64,000 nucleotides of DNA from Leptolyngbya sp. SIOISBB. Lineage in GTDB: Bacteria; Cyanobacteriota; Cyanobacteriia; Phormidesmidales; Phormidesmidaceae. Below are positions 9,083 through 18,013 of this stretch, one piece after another (within the stretch, counting starts at the first letter, position 1; each line of letters begins with the position of its first letter). Made by a program: the position numbers and the translations under genes. Location of the stretch: assembly GCA_010671905.1 (NCBI GenBank), contig JAAHII010000001.1:4898001-4962000 (forward strand), given 5' to 3'. Under the pieces are notes generated by a model. It saw only the letters and a list, made by a program, of their open reading frames with translations, was not told the origin of the DNA and made no database searches.

Positions 9083-10450
9083 TTATCCTTGTCTATTCAA
9101 TCGCACCATAAAGAAGCCATCCATATCGGCTTGGTGGGGCCAGACTCTGATCCAGCCTTGTGGCATCGCGAAAGCTGCGGCAGGTTCATCTGATCGGGGC
9201 GGCACAATTTGCCAGTCGGGGTGAGCTGTGAGAAACCGTTCGATGACGACTTCGTTTTCGGTGGGGTGTAGGGTACAGGTGGCGTAAACTAGACTGCCCG
9301 TGGGCTTGACCCAAGTGGCAGTGCGTTCCAGCAGGCGTAACTGCAGGTCAGCCAGTTCTTGTACGGACTCAGGAGTTTGTCGCCAACGGGCATCCGCATG
9401 GCGATGCAGCGTCCCTAAACCAGAACAGGGGGCATCCACCACGACGCGATCGCCCTCGCCGACAAATTTCGTGATTTCAGTACTATCCCCGGTGCAGGTT
9501 TGGATGCAGTTCAACTGCAGGCGGCGCACATTTTGCGCGATCTTTTTGACACGAGAGGCGGTGCGATCGCAGGCCCAAATTAAGCCTTGATCGCCCATCA
9601 ATTCTGCTAAGTGTGTGGTTTTGCCTCCAGGCGCGGCGCAAGCATCAATCACCAACTCTCCCGGCTTGGGTGCCACGAGAGTACTGACCAATTGAGCGCT
9701 GGCATCTTGCACGGTCCACCACCCTTCGGCATATCCCGGCAATGCTTGAATCGCCCCGGCAGGCTGGAGCAACCGCAGTGCTTGGGGGGAATGTGGTAGC
9801 GGTTTGACGGCAATTCCCGCGTCTGTGAAGGTTTGTTGTAGCTCCTCTCGGGAACGTTTGAGGAGGTTGACCCGGAGATCGAGCGTGGGGGAGCGATTAA
9901 ACCACTCACACAGGGCTGCGGTTTCGGGTTCTCCCAGTTGATCCAGCCATAGCTCCACGATCCAGTCTGGAAAGCTGTGCTGTATCCCTAACGCGGCAAT
10001 GCGATCGCTCGGCAGGATGAGTGGATCCGTGCCGGTTTGGCGACGACGAATATATTGCCGCAAAATGCCGTTGACGACGCCAGCCAGCTTAGCCCTACTG
10101 ACCGTTTTGGTCAGTTCCACACTGGTATTGACCGCTGCTGATTCAGGCACTTGGGTTAAGAACCGCAATTGGTAAAAGCCCAGATGCAAAATGATGCGGA
10201 GTTCTGGAGGCTGTTGATGAGCGGGCTTTTTGCCGAGGTGATCAATCAGGGCATCGAGGGTGCGCTGCCGCCGCACAATACCGTAGACCAACTCGGTTGC
10301 GAATGCGCGGTCAACCGGGCTGAGTTTGGCTTTGGCCAATAAGCGGTGGAGCACCACATCGGCATAGCCACCGCGATAAATTTCCTTTAAAGCGTCGAAC
10401 GCCAGCCGTCGGGCTGGCGAGAGCGCAGTTGATGGGGATGGAGTGGTCAC
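9083..10450 (-). CDS. rsmB: 16S rRNA (cytosine-967-C5)-methyltransferase RsmB
   Basis: RsmB uses S-adenosylmethionine to methylate C967 of 16S rRNA. The 455-residue length matches the family. The N-terminal 140 residues or so form the NusB-like RNA-binding domain (LAFDALKEI, FATELVYGIVRRQRTLD). The catalytic part shows the SAM-binding motif DACAAPGGKT (about 268) and the two cysteines of m5C methyltransferases, in VDAPCSGLGT (about 340) and YATCTLHPTENE (about 395). The gene starts 20 bases after the stop of a small membrane-protein gene that itself follows petN, so the three are probably one transcript. Confidence 0.95.
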   Translation of the reverse strand: MTTPSPSTALSPARRLAFDALKEIYRGGYADVVLHRLLAKAKLSPVDRAFATELVYGIVRRQRTLDALIDHLGKKPAHQQPPELRIILHLGFYQLRFLTQVPESAAVNTSVELTKTVSRAKLAGVVNGILRQYIRRRQTGTDPLILPSDRIAALGIQHSFPDWIVELWLDQLGEPETAALCEWFNRSPTLDLRVNLLKRSREELQQTFTDAGIAVKPLPHSPQALRLLQPAGAIQALPGYAEGWWTVQDASAQLVSTLVAPKPGELVIDACAAPGGKTTHLAELMGDQGLIWACDRTASRVKKIAQNVRRLQLNCIQTCTGDSTEITKFVGEGDRVVVDAPCSGLGTLHRHADARWRQTPESVQELADLQLRLLERTATWVKPTGSLVYATCTLHPTENEVVIERFLTAHPDWQIVPPRSDEPAAAFAMPQGWIRVWPHQADMDGFFMVRLNRQG

Positions 10451-10470
10451 AAACTCAGTGTGCCCAAGGG

Positions 10471-10662
10471 CTAGCTACTTTTTTTCTTCTTTTTAGCCTT
10501 TTTGACGGTGGGCGCATTTGCCTCTTGATCGCGTTTGCGACGGCGGCGATCACGCCACTCGGCAGCAGTCAAATAAACCACCCCTCCAGTGACAATCACC
10601 ATGAGCAAGGCTGCAAGGATCGCCAAAATTGAGAAGGTCTGGTTGGTAACAACAGTCTCCAT
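10471..10662 (-). CDS. Small single-pass membrane protein with a Lys-rich tail
   Basis: A 63-residue protein if translation begins at the ATG at 10662; a GTG codon immediately upstream could add one residue. It has one hydrophobic segment (about residues 10-33, containing ILAILAALLMVIVTGGVVYL), followed by a basic region (EWRDRRRRKRDQE) and a Lys/Ser C-terminus. I do not recognise a named family. It lies between petN (gap 42 bases) and rsmB (gap 20 bases) on the same strand, so co-transcription is likely. Topology suggests a basic cytoplasmic or stromal-side tail. Confidence 0.7.
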   Translation of the reverse strand: METVVTNQTFSILAILAALLMVIVTGGVVYLTAAEWRDRRRRKRDQEANAPTVKKAKKKKKSS

Positions 10663-10704
10663 CACACAAAGTCAATCGCCAACATGTAACTAATCTCGGA
10701 TTGC

Positions 10705-10794
10705 TTAGAAGCCGTTCCGGCCCCAAACGACCATCGAGAGCGAAAAGGTGAAAATCACCAACAATGAAACCCAACCCAGCGTCAAAATATCCAT
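10705..10794 (-). CDS. petN: Cytochrome b6-f complex subunit 8 (PetN)
   Basis: The minus strand encodes a 29-residue peptide beginning [10 protein letters not shown] and ending MVVWGRNGF before TAA. This agrees with PetN as I remember it from other cyanobacteria. PetN is the smallest subunit of the thylakoid cytochrome b6f complex, a single transmembrane helix needed for complex stability. The whole peptide is one hydrophobic span with a charged WGRN end. No strong Shine-Dalgarno sequence precedes the ATG. It is the first gene of a probable petN - small membrane protein - rsmB group. Confidence 0.95.
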   Translation of the reverse strand: MDILTLGWVSLLVIFTFSLSMVVWGRNGF

Positions 10795-10872
10795 AGGTGT
10801 CTTAAAGCAAGAATTCACAGTGCATAAATCATCATAAGACAAAGCCCCACCGGAAAGACAGCGATTTGAACA

Positions 10873-11337
10873 ATGCCACATCCTTCTCCGTTTACCCCTG
10901 CCGAACGTCTGGAATCAGTCAAGGTCGCGATCGCGGGTGGCCTGACCGCTGGGCTGATGAGCTTAGGCTTATTAATGCTGCATCGTTTCACCCCGAGCGT
11001 GTTAGCTCTACCGCTCTTTTCTGTCTGGTCGGGTTTAGCCGGTTTGACACTGCTCCTCAATGTGGCGATCGCCGCGTTATCGGGTAGTTTGTTTGCCCTC
11101 ACCTATCGCTATGCCATTCGGCAAGACGATAATTTTCAGCTCCAGGCTGGAGTAGTTCTCGCGTTTACCCTAGTGCGCGGACTCGCTCAAGTGGACGCGG
11201 GTTCCGCCATTGCGCAACACTTTTGGCCATTTTTCGCGGCTTGTGGCGAGAGTCTCTTGCTGTTTGGCGGGAGTGCGATCGCGCTTAATTTCGCCTTTGC
11301 CCAAACCTGGCTCAAACCTTTTGGGGCAGATCGGTGA
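10873..11337 (+). CDS. Conserved cyanobacterial-type integral membrane protein
   Basis: A 154-residue hydrophobic protein with about four membrane segments. It starts divergently from petN, 78 bases away. No catalytic motif stands out. The N-terminus ([18 protein letters not shown]) is polar and the rest is mostly Leu/Ala-rich helices. I believe similar proteins are widespread in cyanobacteria without assigned function; I cannot name a family. Divergence from petN implies a shared short promoter region. Confidence 0.7.
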   Translation: MPHPSPFTPAERLESVKVAIAGGLTAGLMSLGLLMLHRFTPSVLALPLFSVWSGLAGLTLLLNVAIAALSGSLFALTYRYAIRQDDNFQLQAGVVLAFTLVRGLAQVDAGSAIAQHFWPFFAACGESLLLFGGSAIALNFAFAQTWLKPFGADR

Positions 11338-11531
11338 CCAGCCTGATTTTCGCCGGTCGACAGACTGAGCGGCTGGGGACTCGAACACTAGCGGGTCGCC
11401 AACTGTGCCAGAAAGGTTGAACGCATGTATCATTCCTGGTGCAGGGCGAGCTTTTCCAGCGGCGCAATTTTAGTGTGCGCAGAAAGTTCTTAAGCGATCT
11501 CCTCGTCATCCTCCAGCTTCTTCGGCGCAGC

Positions 11532-12647
11532 ATGGTTTTAGAACTGCTTACTCGCATTTTGTTATGGGCCGCCATGGGCCTGTTCATCTGGTATGTGCTG
11601 CTGAAATTTATCCCCCGCAGTTTTTTGACTTGGTTTGGGGGCGCCATCATTTTGACGTTGTTTGTGCTGGCGTTTATCGACCCCAACGACGAAACCATTG
11701 GCGCCATTTGGAAAATTATTTCGCTGCCGCTCACTCCCTTAGGATTTTCCATTGGTCTGCTGGTTGTTGCCCTAACCCCCAAGAAAATCAAGGGACGTTA
11801 TGTCGGGGTCGCCTTAGCAATTCTATTGGTTGCCAGTACGCCTTTATTTGCCCGCTTCTTTGTCAATCAGGCTGAACAAGCGGTGCAAGAAGCCTATCGG
11901 GTACAACAGGGAATCTGTGACGATGTTTGCCCAGCAGGTATTCCCACCGACATTCCCCTCAGTCAGGTGGCTATCGAAGTCGTCATTGCCGAAAACATGG
12001 ACTTCGTGTCACCTGTAGAGGCCTTTCCCAGCCAAGTCGATAGCGAGGTTGAGCTCGATCCAATGTTGGTGACTCGTTTGCAGAGTGCGGCCAGATTGTA
12101 TGCCCGCTTGCGAGCCCAAGGTAGTGATCCGCCAGTGTACGTCACGGCTGGCCCGCTATACGGTAATGCGGAAGAAGAAGCCGCTAAGGAAGAAGCTTTA
12201 CGACAGGTCCTGATTGGGAGTGGCATCCCTCGTGAGGTCATTACCATCGAGGATGCCGGTATGGATATTCACCGCGCCATGCGAGATGTGCGCGAGTTTT
12301 TAGCAGATCGAGGCACCCTGCCGGATGAAAATCTGCCGCAGCGATCGTCTCAACGGGTCGCCTTAGTGGCCCCTGCGTTATCCATGCGACGGGCTGCTTT
12401 GACCTTTGAGAAGGGAGGGCTACAGGCGATTGCCTGGCCGACCAACCTCTACGGTGGGAGTAAGGCGACGGGCGATACTCTCGCTAGATTGTCTGATCTC
12501 GTACCCAGCGCCGAAGCCTTAAGCCTCACAACTCGCTACTGGAATGAACTGTTGTCGTCGTTTTACTACTTTTTACGTAATTGGTTACCCGGTGTAGATG
12601 TGAGTTGGAATGAGGTTGTCGAGCTAGTGCCAGACGAAACGCCCTAA
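11532..12647 (+). CDS. YdcF/ElyC-like (DUF218) membrane protein
   Basis: Starting at the ATG at 11532 gives 371 residues; a GTG at 11439 would add 31, but the hydrophobic N-terminus MVLELLTRILLWAAMG is the usual start style. Three or so N-terminal membrane segments (about residues 1-105) precede a soluble DUF218-type domain. That domain has VAIEVVIAE, then VYVTAGPLYGNAEEEAAKEEALRQVL, IPREVITIEDA and, near its end, VALVAPALSMRRA. In the family the GG/GP turn and the later SA.H/R segments bind an unknown small substrate, and ElyC/SanA relatives affect envelope integrity. Several usual family residues look altered here, so activity is uncertain. Confidence 0.75.
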   Translation: MVLELLTRILLWAAMGLFIWYVLLKFIPRSFLTWFGGAIILTLFVLAFIDPNDETIGAIWKIISLPLTPLGFSIGLLVVALTPKKIKGRYVGVALAILLVASTPLFARFFVNQAEQAVQEAYRVQQGICDDVCPAGIPTDIPLSQVAIEVVIAENMDFVSPVEAFPSQVDSEVELDPMLVTRLQSAARLYARLRAQGSDPPVYVTAGPLYGNAEEEAAKEEALRQVLIGSGIPREVITIEDAGMDIHRAMRDVREFLADRGTLPDENLPQRSSQRVALVAPALSMRRAALTFEKGGLQAIAWPTNLYGGSKATGDTLARLSDLVPSAEALSLTTRYWNELLSSFYYFLRNWLPGVDVSWNEVVELVPDETP

Positions 12648-12670
12648 TCGCTGATCAGAGCAGAGGTGCT

Positions 12671-13300
12671 TTAGGCTTCAGGTTGGACATAGGGTTTGAC
12701 AAACTCCAGCAACACTTGGCTGTAATCAGGATTACTCTTGTCGGCTAACTCACCTTCCGTGAACATGTGGAACATCGGACACTCGTCGTCCGCTTGCAGT
12801 TCAAAGGTGGTACTGTCAAGCTGCTCGCCAGATTTGGCATGATAGATCGCTACGTCGTAAGCGGTGTCATAGGTTTCCAGAACATAAACATCCGTTTCGC
12901 CTTCCTCAGGGGGAAATTCACAGGTGTTAGATAGGGTTTCTTGCGTCAGGGTCAGGCAAGCCACTAGTTGGGTTTCTTGACTTGCTTCCCAGTCTTTTTC
13001 CCACCCTTCTGGCAAATCACGATAGGACTTGGAGTAAGCTTCAGTCTCGTTAGCCCGTTCAAACACATATATCGGATGAACCTCTCCAGGGGTGGATTCA
13101 TAGGCTTGTGCCGGAGCAAATCCAATCTCATTGCAAACTTGGGCAAAATCATCGGGGAAAACCTGTGCTGCCACGGTTTCATCTTCGACTAGCGCTTCTT
13201 CTTCTACTTCAGTGGTTGCTGCTTGACAGGCGACTAAGCCCAATAGCACTAGGAGTGAGAACGCTGATCGTAGACTCTGTTGGGCAGTGGAAGCAGGCAT
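12671..13300 (-). CDS. Putative lipoprotein of unknown function
   Basis: A 209-residue protein with a lipoprotein signal peptide: a hydrophobic stretch followed by the lipobox LGLVAC with Cys at about residue 25. The mature part is acidic (EVEEEALVEDE near the start), contains several additional cysteines and has no recognisable domain. It is probably anchored to a membrane facing the periplasm. It converges with the YdcF-like gene (24-base gap). Nothing in the context suggests a function. Confidence 0.75.
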   Translation of the reverse strand: MPASTAQQSLRSAFSLLVLLGLVACQAATTEVEEEALVEDETVAAQVFPDDFAQVCNEIGFAPAQAYESTPGEVHPIYVFERANETEAYSKSYRDLPEGWEKDWEASQETQLVACLTLTQETLSNTCEFPPEEGETDVYVLETYDTAYDVAIYHAKSGEQLDSTTFELQADDECPMFHMFTEGELADKSNPDYSQVLLEFVKPYVQPEA

Positions 13301-13676
13301 AATTCATTGACCTCGGACAGCAGAAAAAGATTTTGTCAGTATGGCTCAGTCATCAACCAGAGGTCGACGACTGAGCCAAAAAAGATGCTGAGTCTAATAA
13401 GCCCAACTGCCACGAGAAAATCGCAGGAACAACGGTTTAACGCTTTGGCATTAGCGATCGCCCTGATTAAATAGGTCTAGAACATCACCGCCACTAGCAA
13501 GTCTTGGAATGACAAAAGCAGAACTAATTGAGTCAGGATTCAATCCGGAATTGTCGTGACCCAATGGTAGTTTGCGCGCTCTTATTGGTCAAAATTTAGC
13601 AGCTCTCTCAAGTATCAAGAGCTCTATCAGCCTGGCTGTAAGAAAAGTTTTGCCGGTGCTGGGAATACAGAGCACT
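13301..13676. other. Intergenic region, no gene or clear structure
   Basis: This 376-bp spacer lies between the start of the lipoprotein gene and the end of the CtpB-type protease gene. A short open frame runs through part of it without a family or start context. It should contain the lipoprotein promoter on the minus strand, but I cannot pick out a convincing -35/-10 pair. Confidence 0.5.
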
Positions 13677-15011
13677 TCAATTAGGGGATTGGCCTAGTTG
13701 AGTGGGTTCTGGTGCCCTTTGGTAGCTCTGAATGGTTGTTTCTAAAGCAGTCACCGCTTGAATAAACTGCGCATCACGTTCTGAAGCCAAGCTGTTGCGA
13801 TCGCTAAAGAGGGCGCGTTCTTCGCTGTTCGTCAAACTCACTTCAATATCAGGCGTAATGCCCTTTTGACTAATATCGGTGCCGTTAGGAGTGTAGTAAT
13901 GAGCGATCGTCACGGCTAAGCCAGAGCCATCTGACAGGCCATAGAGTGACTGTACGAGGGCTTTACCATAAGTGGTTGTGCCGACCACTGTAGCGCGATT
14001 ATTGTCTTGCAGTGCCCCCGTCAAGATTTCGCTGGAACTAGCGGAACGGCTATTAACCAGTACGGCCATCGGTAAGTCCGTTAACGCTGAGCGGTTGGCA
14101 CTGATTTCAGCGGGATCCCCATCACGATCCAACGTGCGCACGATGGGCCCTCGTTGGAGCCACAAGCGGCTGATTTCAATGCTGGCAGAAAGTAACCCGC
14201 CAGGATTACCCCGCAAATCTAAGACAAAGGCTTCCGCGTCTTGTTCTGATAATTCTTCGATCGCGGCCACCATTTGCTCCGTTGCATGGCCATTAAACTC
14301 ATCTAGACGAATGTAGCCGATGCGATAGCCGTTTACCTGTTTGAGATCATGGGCGACGGTCGGGAGTTCTAAGCGTGCTCGCGTCAGAATGACCGATTGT
14401 GGGGGACTACCATTCCGTGAGTAGGTTAGCGTTACCTGGGAATTTTCTGTGCCCCGCAGCAGTTGGGAAACCCCACTCACGCTGAGGCGATCGACCGACT
14501 GCCCATCGACTAACAGAATACGATCGCCGGCCTGTAAGCCACGCACCGCTGCCGGAGACGCATCCAATACTGCTGTTACGACAATGGCCCGGGTCTGATC
14601 GTCGCGCTGCAGTTGCAAACCAACGCCAGAGACTTCCCCAGCGGTTTGGTCAGAAATTTCCGCATATTCTTGGGGATCTAAAAACCGCGTATAAGGATCA
14701 TTCAAGCGGCGCAATTCATCCCTCAGTGCCGAGTAAGCGGCCTGAGTAGAGGTATAGTCTCGACTTAATAACCGCTGTCGCACCTCTAACCAATCGGTTT
14801 GGTTAAAGGTGGAATCGACATATTCCCGATGGACGAGTTGCCAGGCCTCATCTAACACTGCTTTCGGGTTATCTTCAGCCAGCTCTGCGGCCTCTGCGAC
14901 GGTACTAACAGCGGGCGTCACAATGGATAGAGCCGTCAGCAAGGAGGTGGCGATGGCACCCTTCACAACAGCCATCGGCGAAGAAACTCGTCGGTTCGCG
15001 GAGCGGGTCAT
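13677..15011 (-). CDS. ctpB: Carboxyl-terminal processing protease, CtpB-like (S41)
   Basis: A 444-residue S41 family serine protease with an N-terminal export signal (about residues 1-42, ending AEAAELAED). A PDZ domain (about 125-215, with AGDRILLVDGQSV) binds substrate C-termini. The catalytic Ser lies in NSRSASSSEIL (about 325) and the Lys in TYGKALVQ (about 349), giving the Ser/Lys dyad. Cyanobacteria carry CtpA, CtpB and CtpC; the block FNQTDWLEVRQRLLSR and LNDPYTRFLDPQEY look most like CtpB. CtpA is the D1 precursor processor, so D1 maturation should not be assumed here. It acts in the periplasm or lumen. Confidence 0.85.
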   Translation of the reverse strand: MTRSANRRVSSPMAVVKGAIATSLLTALSIVTPAVSTVAEAAELAEDNPKAVLDEAWQLVHREYVDSTFNQTDWLEVRQRLLSRDYTSTQAAYSALRDELRRLNDPYTRFLDPQEYAEISDQTAGEVSGVGLQLQRDDQTRAIVVTAVLDASPAAVRGLQAGDRILLVDGQSVDRLSVSGVSQLLRGTENSQVTLTYSRNGSPPQSVILTRARLELPTVAHDLKQVNGYRIGYIRLDEFNGHATEQMVAAIEELSEQDAEAFVLDLRGNPGGLLSASIEISRLWLQRGPIVRTLDRDGDPAEISANRSALTDLPMAVLVNSRSASSSEILTGALQDNNRATVVGTTTYGKALVQSLYGLSDGSGLAVTIAHYYTPNGTDISQKGITPDIEVSLTNSEERALFSDRNSLASERDAQFIQAVTALETTIQSYQRAPEPTQLGQSPN

Positions 15012-15409
15012 AAGTTAATGGAGAGGATGAGGAATCGGCAAAAACGAACAGCCACGAGTCAGTGCACTCACCTTTCAGAGGCTTGAAAGTGCTGCGGCAC
15101 TTCACCATAAAGACTGTTGAAAATCAGTCTAGCCAATAATATTGCTCAGCGGTGGCAGGATGTTCCAATTCTTAGACTGTATTCATGTTTTAGACCCATC
15201 TCCATCATGGTGCCTGGTCAAGCACAATCAGCTACTCGCAGTCAGACCGACTGTGAGTAGATTGACGAGGTCACTAATTTGTTGCTGCCGGAATGATTCA
15301 TCGCTAATGATTGAGCTGCGGTCAGCCATCAAAAATGTCCTGAAAAGCAGTGCCGGTGTGCCAAGCAAGGCTACAGCCCTCATGTCCAGATGACTGATGC
15401 CGGGATGGC
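15012..15409. other. Intergenic region with a 12-bp-stem hairpin
   Basis: This is a 398-bp spacer upstream of ctpB and downstream of the EamA transporter gene. At 15232-15260 CTACTCGCAGTC pairs with GACTGTGAGTAG around a 5-base loop, with one G-T wobble. No T-run follows on either strand, so it is not a standard terminator. It could be part of a small RNA or a dyad operator. No protein-coding frame is convincing. Confidence 0.55.
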
Positions 15410-16426
15410 TCAGCTCTTAGATTCTACTGGAGGCTTATTTAAGAGTTGCCACTTGTTTTGCCCCCACCGGGTCAAGGGCTCCCGCTGATTAATTAGATAA
15501 ATGCTCACAATGGTGAACGACACCCCGAGGGTTTGAATCGGACTTAGCACTTCACCTAAAAACAAATTGCCGAACAGTAGAGCAAACACAGGAGTCAAAA
15601 ACGTTAAAGCACTGAGACTCGTGAGATTGCCTTGAGCCGCTAGAAAGAAGAAAATTCCGTAGGCCAGAGCACTTCCCAAAATGGTCGAATAGGCGATCGC
15701 TCCCCAACCCGTTAAGCTAATGCCGGCCCAGGGGGATGGCTCGCTGAGCACAGACAGGCCAGCCAAGGGGAGACCGCCTAGCACCATATGCCAACCGGTT
15801 GCCACAACTGGATCGGCCTCTCGGGAGACGTAACGAATCAAAATTGTTCCCACCGCCATGGACAGTGCCGCCATCAGCATCAGCCATTCACCTTGGTCAA
15901 ATAGGAGCCGCAGCAACATCAGGCCATCTTGGGGCAGTTCGGCGAGGGTAAAGTTACCTTGGAAAAAGCTGATCAACCATTCATCAGGTAAGCCCAACAA
16001 ACTGATCCCCGCTAGACCAATGGCGAGTCCGAGCCAGCCTAGTGGCCCAACCTGCTCTTGAAACAGCCAGCGCGCCATCAGGGCCACTGCCAAGGGCTGT
16101 GAATCAATCATGACCGAACCTAAGCCAGCGCCAGTACGCACCAAACCCTGGGCCAAAAAGCCTTGGAACATGGCGCCATCAACGAGGCCAAAGAGACCAA
16201 TCCACAACCAGCCGCGCCCGCTAATTTGAAAGCTACGCCCCATCACGAGAGCCACGAACAGCACCAAAATACCGGCTGGCAGTAATCGCATCGTGGCCAA
16301 AAAAAATGGCGCGGTATCGGGAATCACCCCCTTCATCGCCACCATTGCTGTGCCCCAGAGGAAAAATGGCGCAATAATCAGCGGTAACCGTAGCCATGGC
16401 TTGTCAGTTGGCAGGTTCAATTCCAT
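15410..16426 (-). CDS. EamA/DMT-family transporter
   Basis: A 338-residue integral membrane protein with about ten transmembrane segments arranged as two EamA repeats. The first begins near IIAPFFLWGTAMVAMKGVIP; the second lies around LMLMAALSMAVGTILIRYVS and ends with LTFLTPVFALLFGNLFLGE. This is the typical fold of drug/metabolite exporters in the plasma membrane. Between the repeats is a longer loop (about 150-185). Substrate cannot be deduced. It is divergent from sppA with a 211-bp spacer that carries an inverted repeat. Confidence 0.85.
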   Translation of the reverse strand: MELNLPTDKPWLRLPLIIAPFFLWGTAMVAMKGVIPDTAPFFLATMRLLPAGILVLFVALVMGRSFQISGRGWLWIGLFGLVDGAMFQGFLAQGLVRTGAGLGSVMIDSQPLAVALMARWLFQEQVGPLGWLGLAIGLAGISLLGLPDEWLISFFQGNFTLAELPQDGLMLLRLLFDQGEWLMLMAALSMAVGTILIRYVSREADPVVATGWHMVLGGLPLAGLSVLSEPSPWAGISLTGWGAIAYSTILGSALAYGIFFFLAAQGNLTSLSALTFLTPVFALLFGNLFLGEVLSPIQTLGVSFTIVSIYLINQREPLTRWGQNKWQLLNKPPVESKS

Positions 16427-16482
16427 AAGTCGCGTCGGCGATCGCAGCAGGCTAAATAAACGTTATTTCAATATAAAGAAAC

Positions 16483-16535
16483 TTGAAGCGTCTAGCCAGC
16501 GATTGGAGATAGTCCGCTTCAACCGGACGCTTCAA
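16483..16535. repeat. 10-bp inverted repeat in a divergent promoter region
   Basis: TTGAAGCGTC at 16483-16492 recurs inverted as GACGCTTCAA at 16526-16535, with 33 bases between. The block lies between the divergently transcribed EamA transporter and sppA. A third partial copy, CGCTTCAA, sits between the arms at about 16515-16522. It may be a regulator-binding dyad or a structured leader. Confidence 0.5.
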
Positions 16536-16637
16536 TCAGGCGAGTACAATAGGCGATACACACTTGTCATTGTCGCCACAAAATTTTGTCGGGGACTGAT
16601 AAGCCTAGCCACCGTTTTCGTTTAGTTTGCCCCATCT

Positions 16638-17489
16638 ATGATTTGGCCATTTAAATCTCGTGCTCAACAATCAATCGCTCGCATTGAAGTCAGTGGTGCG
16701 ATCGCTGGCCCTACTCGCAAAAGTGTTTTAGAGGCACTGGAGCAAGTCATTGACAGGAAGTTTCCGGCGGTCTTACTCCGCATTGACAGCCCTGGCGGTA
16801 CCGTCGGCGACTCGCAAGAAATCTACAATGCTTTGTTGCGGCTACAAGATAAAGACATTCCCGTGGTTGCCAGCTTTGGCAATATCTCTGCGTCTGGCGG
16901 TGTTTACATTGGTATGGGGGCGAAGCATATTGTGGCTAATCCCGGCACCATTACCGGTAGTATCGGGGTCATTCTCCGGGGTAATAATTTAGAGCGATTG
17001 CTTGATCGCGTGGGCGTGTCCTTCAAAGTCATTAAATCGGGGCCATATAAAGACATCCTCTCCTTTGATCGCGAACTGACGGATGCTGAACAATCGATTT
17101 TGCAAGAGCTGATTGATGTCAGCTATGGACAATTTGTTAAAACTGTTGCCCAAGCCCGTGGTCTTACCGAAGACGTCGTCCGAGGCTTTGCCGATGGCCG
17201 CATTTTTACCGGCGAGCAAGCCTTGGAGTTAGGTGTTGTTGATCGCCTCGGCACGGAAGAAGATGCCCGCTGCTGGGCGGCTGAACTTGCCGGTTTAGAC
17301 CCCGAAAAAGCACCTGTGAAAAAGATTGAGGCCAAAAAAACTGGGCTACAGAAATTTCTGCCAGGGCGCAGTCAATCTGTTCTTGCTCAGTTGTTTCCCG
17401 AAGCCTCGACTAATTTGCAAACCGTCACCAACTGGCTAGAGTTTGAAATTTCCACTTCGGGACTGCCGTTGTGGCTCTATCGCCCCTAG
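16638..17489 (+). CDS. sppA: Signal peptide peptidase SppA (short, single-domain type)
   Basis: A 283-residue S49-family serine protease. The catalytic Ser is S86 in ISASGGVYI and the general base Lys is K138 in GPYKDI, matching the short archaeal/Bacillus-type SppA that assembles as an octamer. RIDSPGGTVGDSQ (about 48-60) forms the substrate groove. No signal peptide or strong N-terminal membrane helix is visible, unlike many SppA proteins, so it may be peripheral. Family function is degradation of released signal peptides and, in cyanobacteria, some thylakoid proteins in high light. A perfect terminator hairpin follows at 17523. Confidence 0.9.
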   Translation: MIWPFKSRAQQSIARIEVSGAIAGPTRKSVLEALEQVIDRKFPAVLLRIDSPGGTVGDSQEIYNALLRLQDKDIPVVASFGNISASGGVYIGMGAKHIVANPGTITGSIGVILRGNNLERLLDRVGVSFKVIKSGPYKDILSFDRELTDAEQSILQELIDVSYGQFVKTVAQARGLTEDVVRGFADGRIFTGEQALELGVVDRLGTEEDARCWAAELAGLDPEKAPVKKIEAKKTGLQKFLPGRSQSVLAQLFPEASTNLQTVTNWLEFEISTSGLPLWLYRP

Positions 17490-17522
17490 TCAAGCCAATA
17501 CAGTTTGGATGGGTAGAGACTG

Positions 17523-17553
17523 CTAGGATTGACTCTAGTTCAATCCTAGTTTT
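17523..17553 (+). terminator. Intrinsic terminator after sppA
   Basis: CTAGGATTGA (17523-17532) pairs perfectly with TCAATCCTAG (17540-17549) around a 7-base loop and is followed by TTTT. It lies 33 bases after the sppA stop and before aroH, which therefore probably has its own promoter. Confidence 0.8.
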
Positions 17554-17599
17554 GACGTTTTAAAAACTTTTTTAGTAAGGCATGCTGGAGGAAATAAGT

Positions 17600-18001
17600 G
17601 TGGGCTGGCGAATTCAAGCGATCCGTGGAGCGACGACTGTATCTCAGAATTTGGCTGAAGACATTGCCGTTGCCACCCAAGAGCTGTTAGATGCCATCGA
17701 ATCGCAAAATCGCCTCAGCCCTGAACACATCATCAGCGTCACCTTTTCGGTTACTCAGGATTTAGATGCTTTGTTTCCCGCTGCAGCGGCTCGTCAGCGC
17801 GCTGGTTGGGACGCTGTGCCGCTGCTGGACGTGCAACATATGCATGTGGTCGGTAGCTTACCGCGCTGTATTCGAGTCTTGATTCACACTCAAGTACCGG
17901 TGCTGCACGAGCAAGTGACTCATATTTACCTCCGAGACGCCAAAGGTCTCCGTCCTGATTTAGAGAACGCTGCCGTATCGGTGCCCTCTAGTCGCGATTA
18001 G
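17600..18001 (+). CDS. aroH: Monofunctional chorismate mutase (AroH type)
   Basis: This enzyme converts chorismate to prephenate at the branch to Phe and Tyr. The 133-residue protein has the AroH signature IRGATTV near the N-terminus, the SVTFSVTQDLDA strand, PLLDVQHM and the CIRVLIH arginine strand followed by HIYLRDAKGLRPDL. I place the start at the GTG at 17600, because GGAGG at 17587-17591 is correctly spaced and the protein then begins MGWRIQAIRGATT, as in relatives. An ATG at 17582 in the same frame would overlap that ribosome-binding site. Cytoplasmic. Confidence 0.92.
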   Translation: MGWRIQAIRGATTVSQNLAEDIAVATQELLDAIESQNRLSPEHIISVTFSVTQDLDALFPAAAARQRAGWDAVPLLDVQHMHVVGSLPRCIRVLIHTQVPVLHEQVTHIYLRDAKGLRPDLENAAVSVPSSRD

Positions 18002-18013
18002 CTGCTTCACGTC

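Noticed and set aside
11386-11400. GGGACTCGAACAC resembling an inverted tRNA T-arm
   Set aside because: The five bases on either side do not pair and no acceptor or anticodon stem can be drawn.
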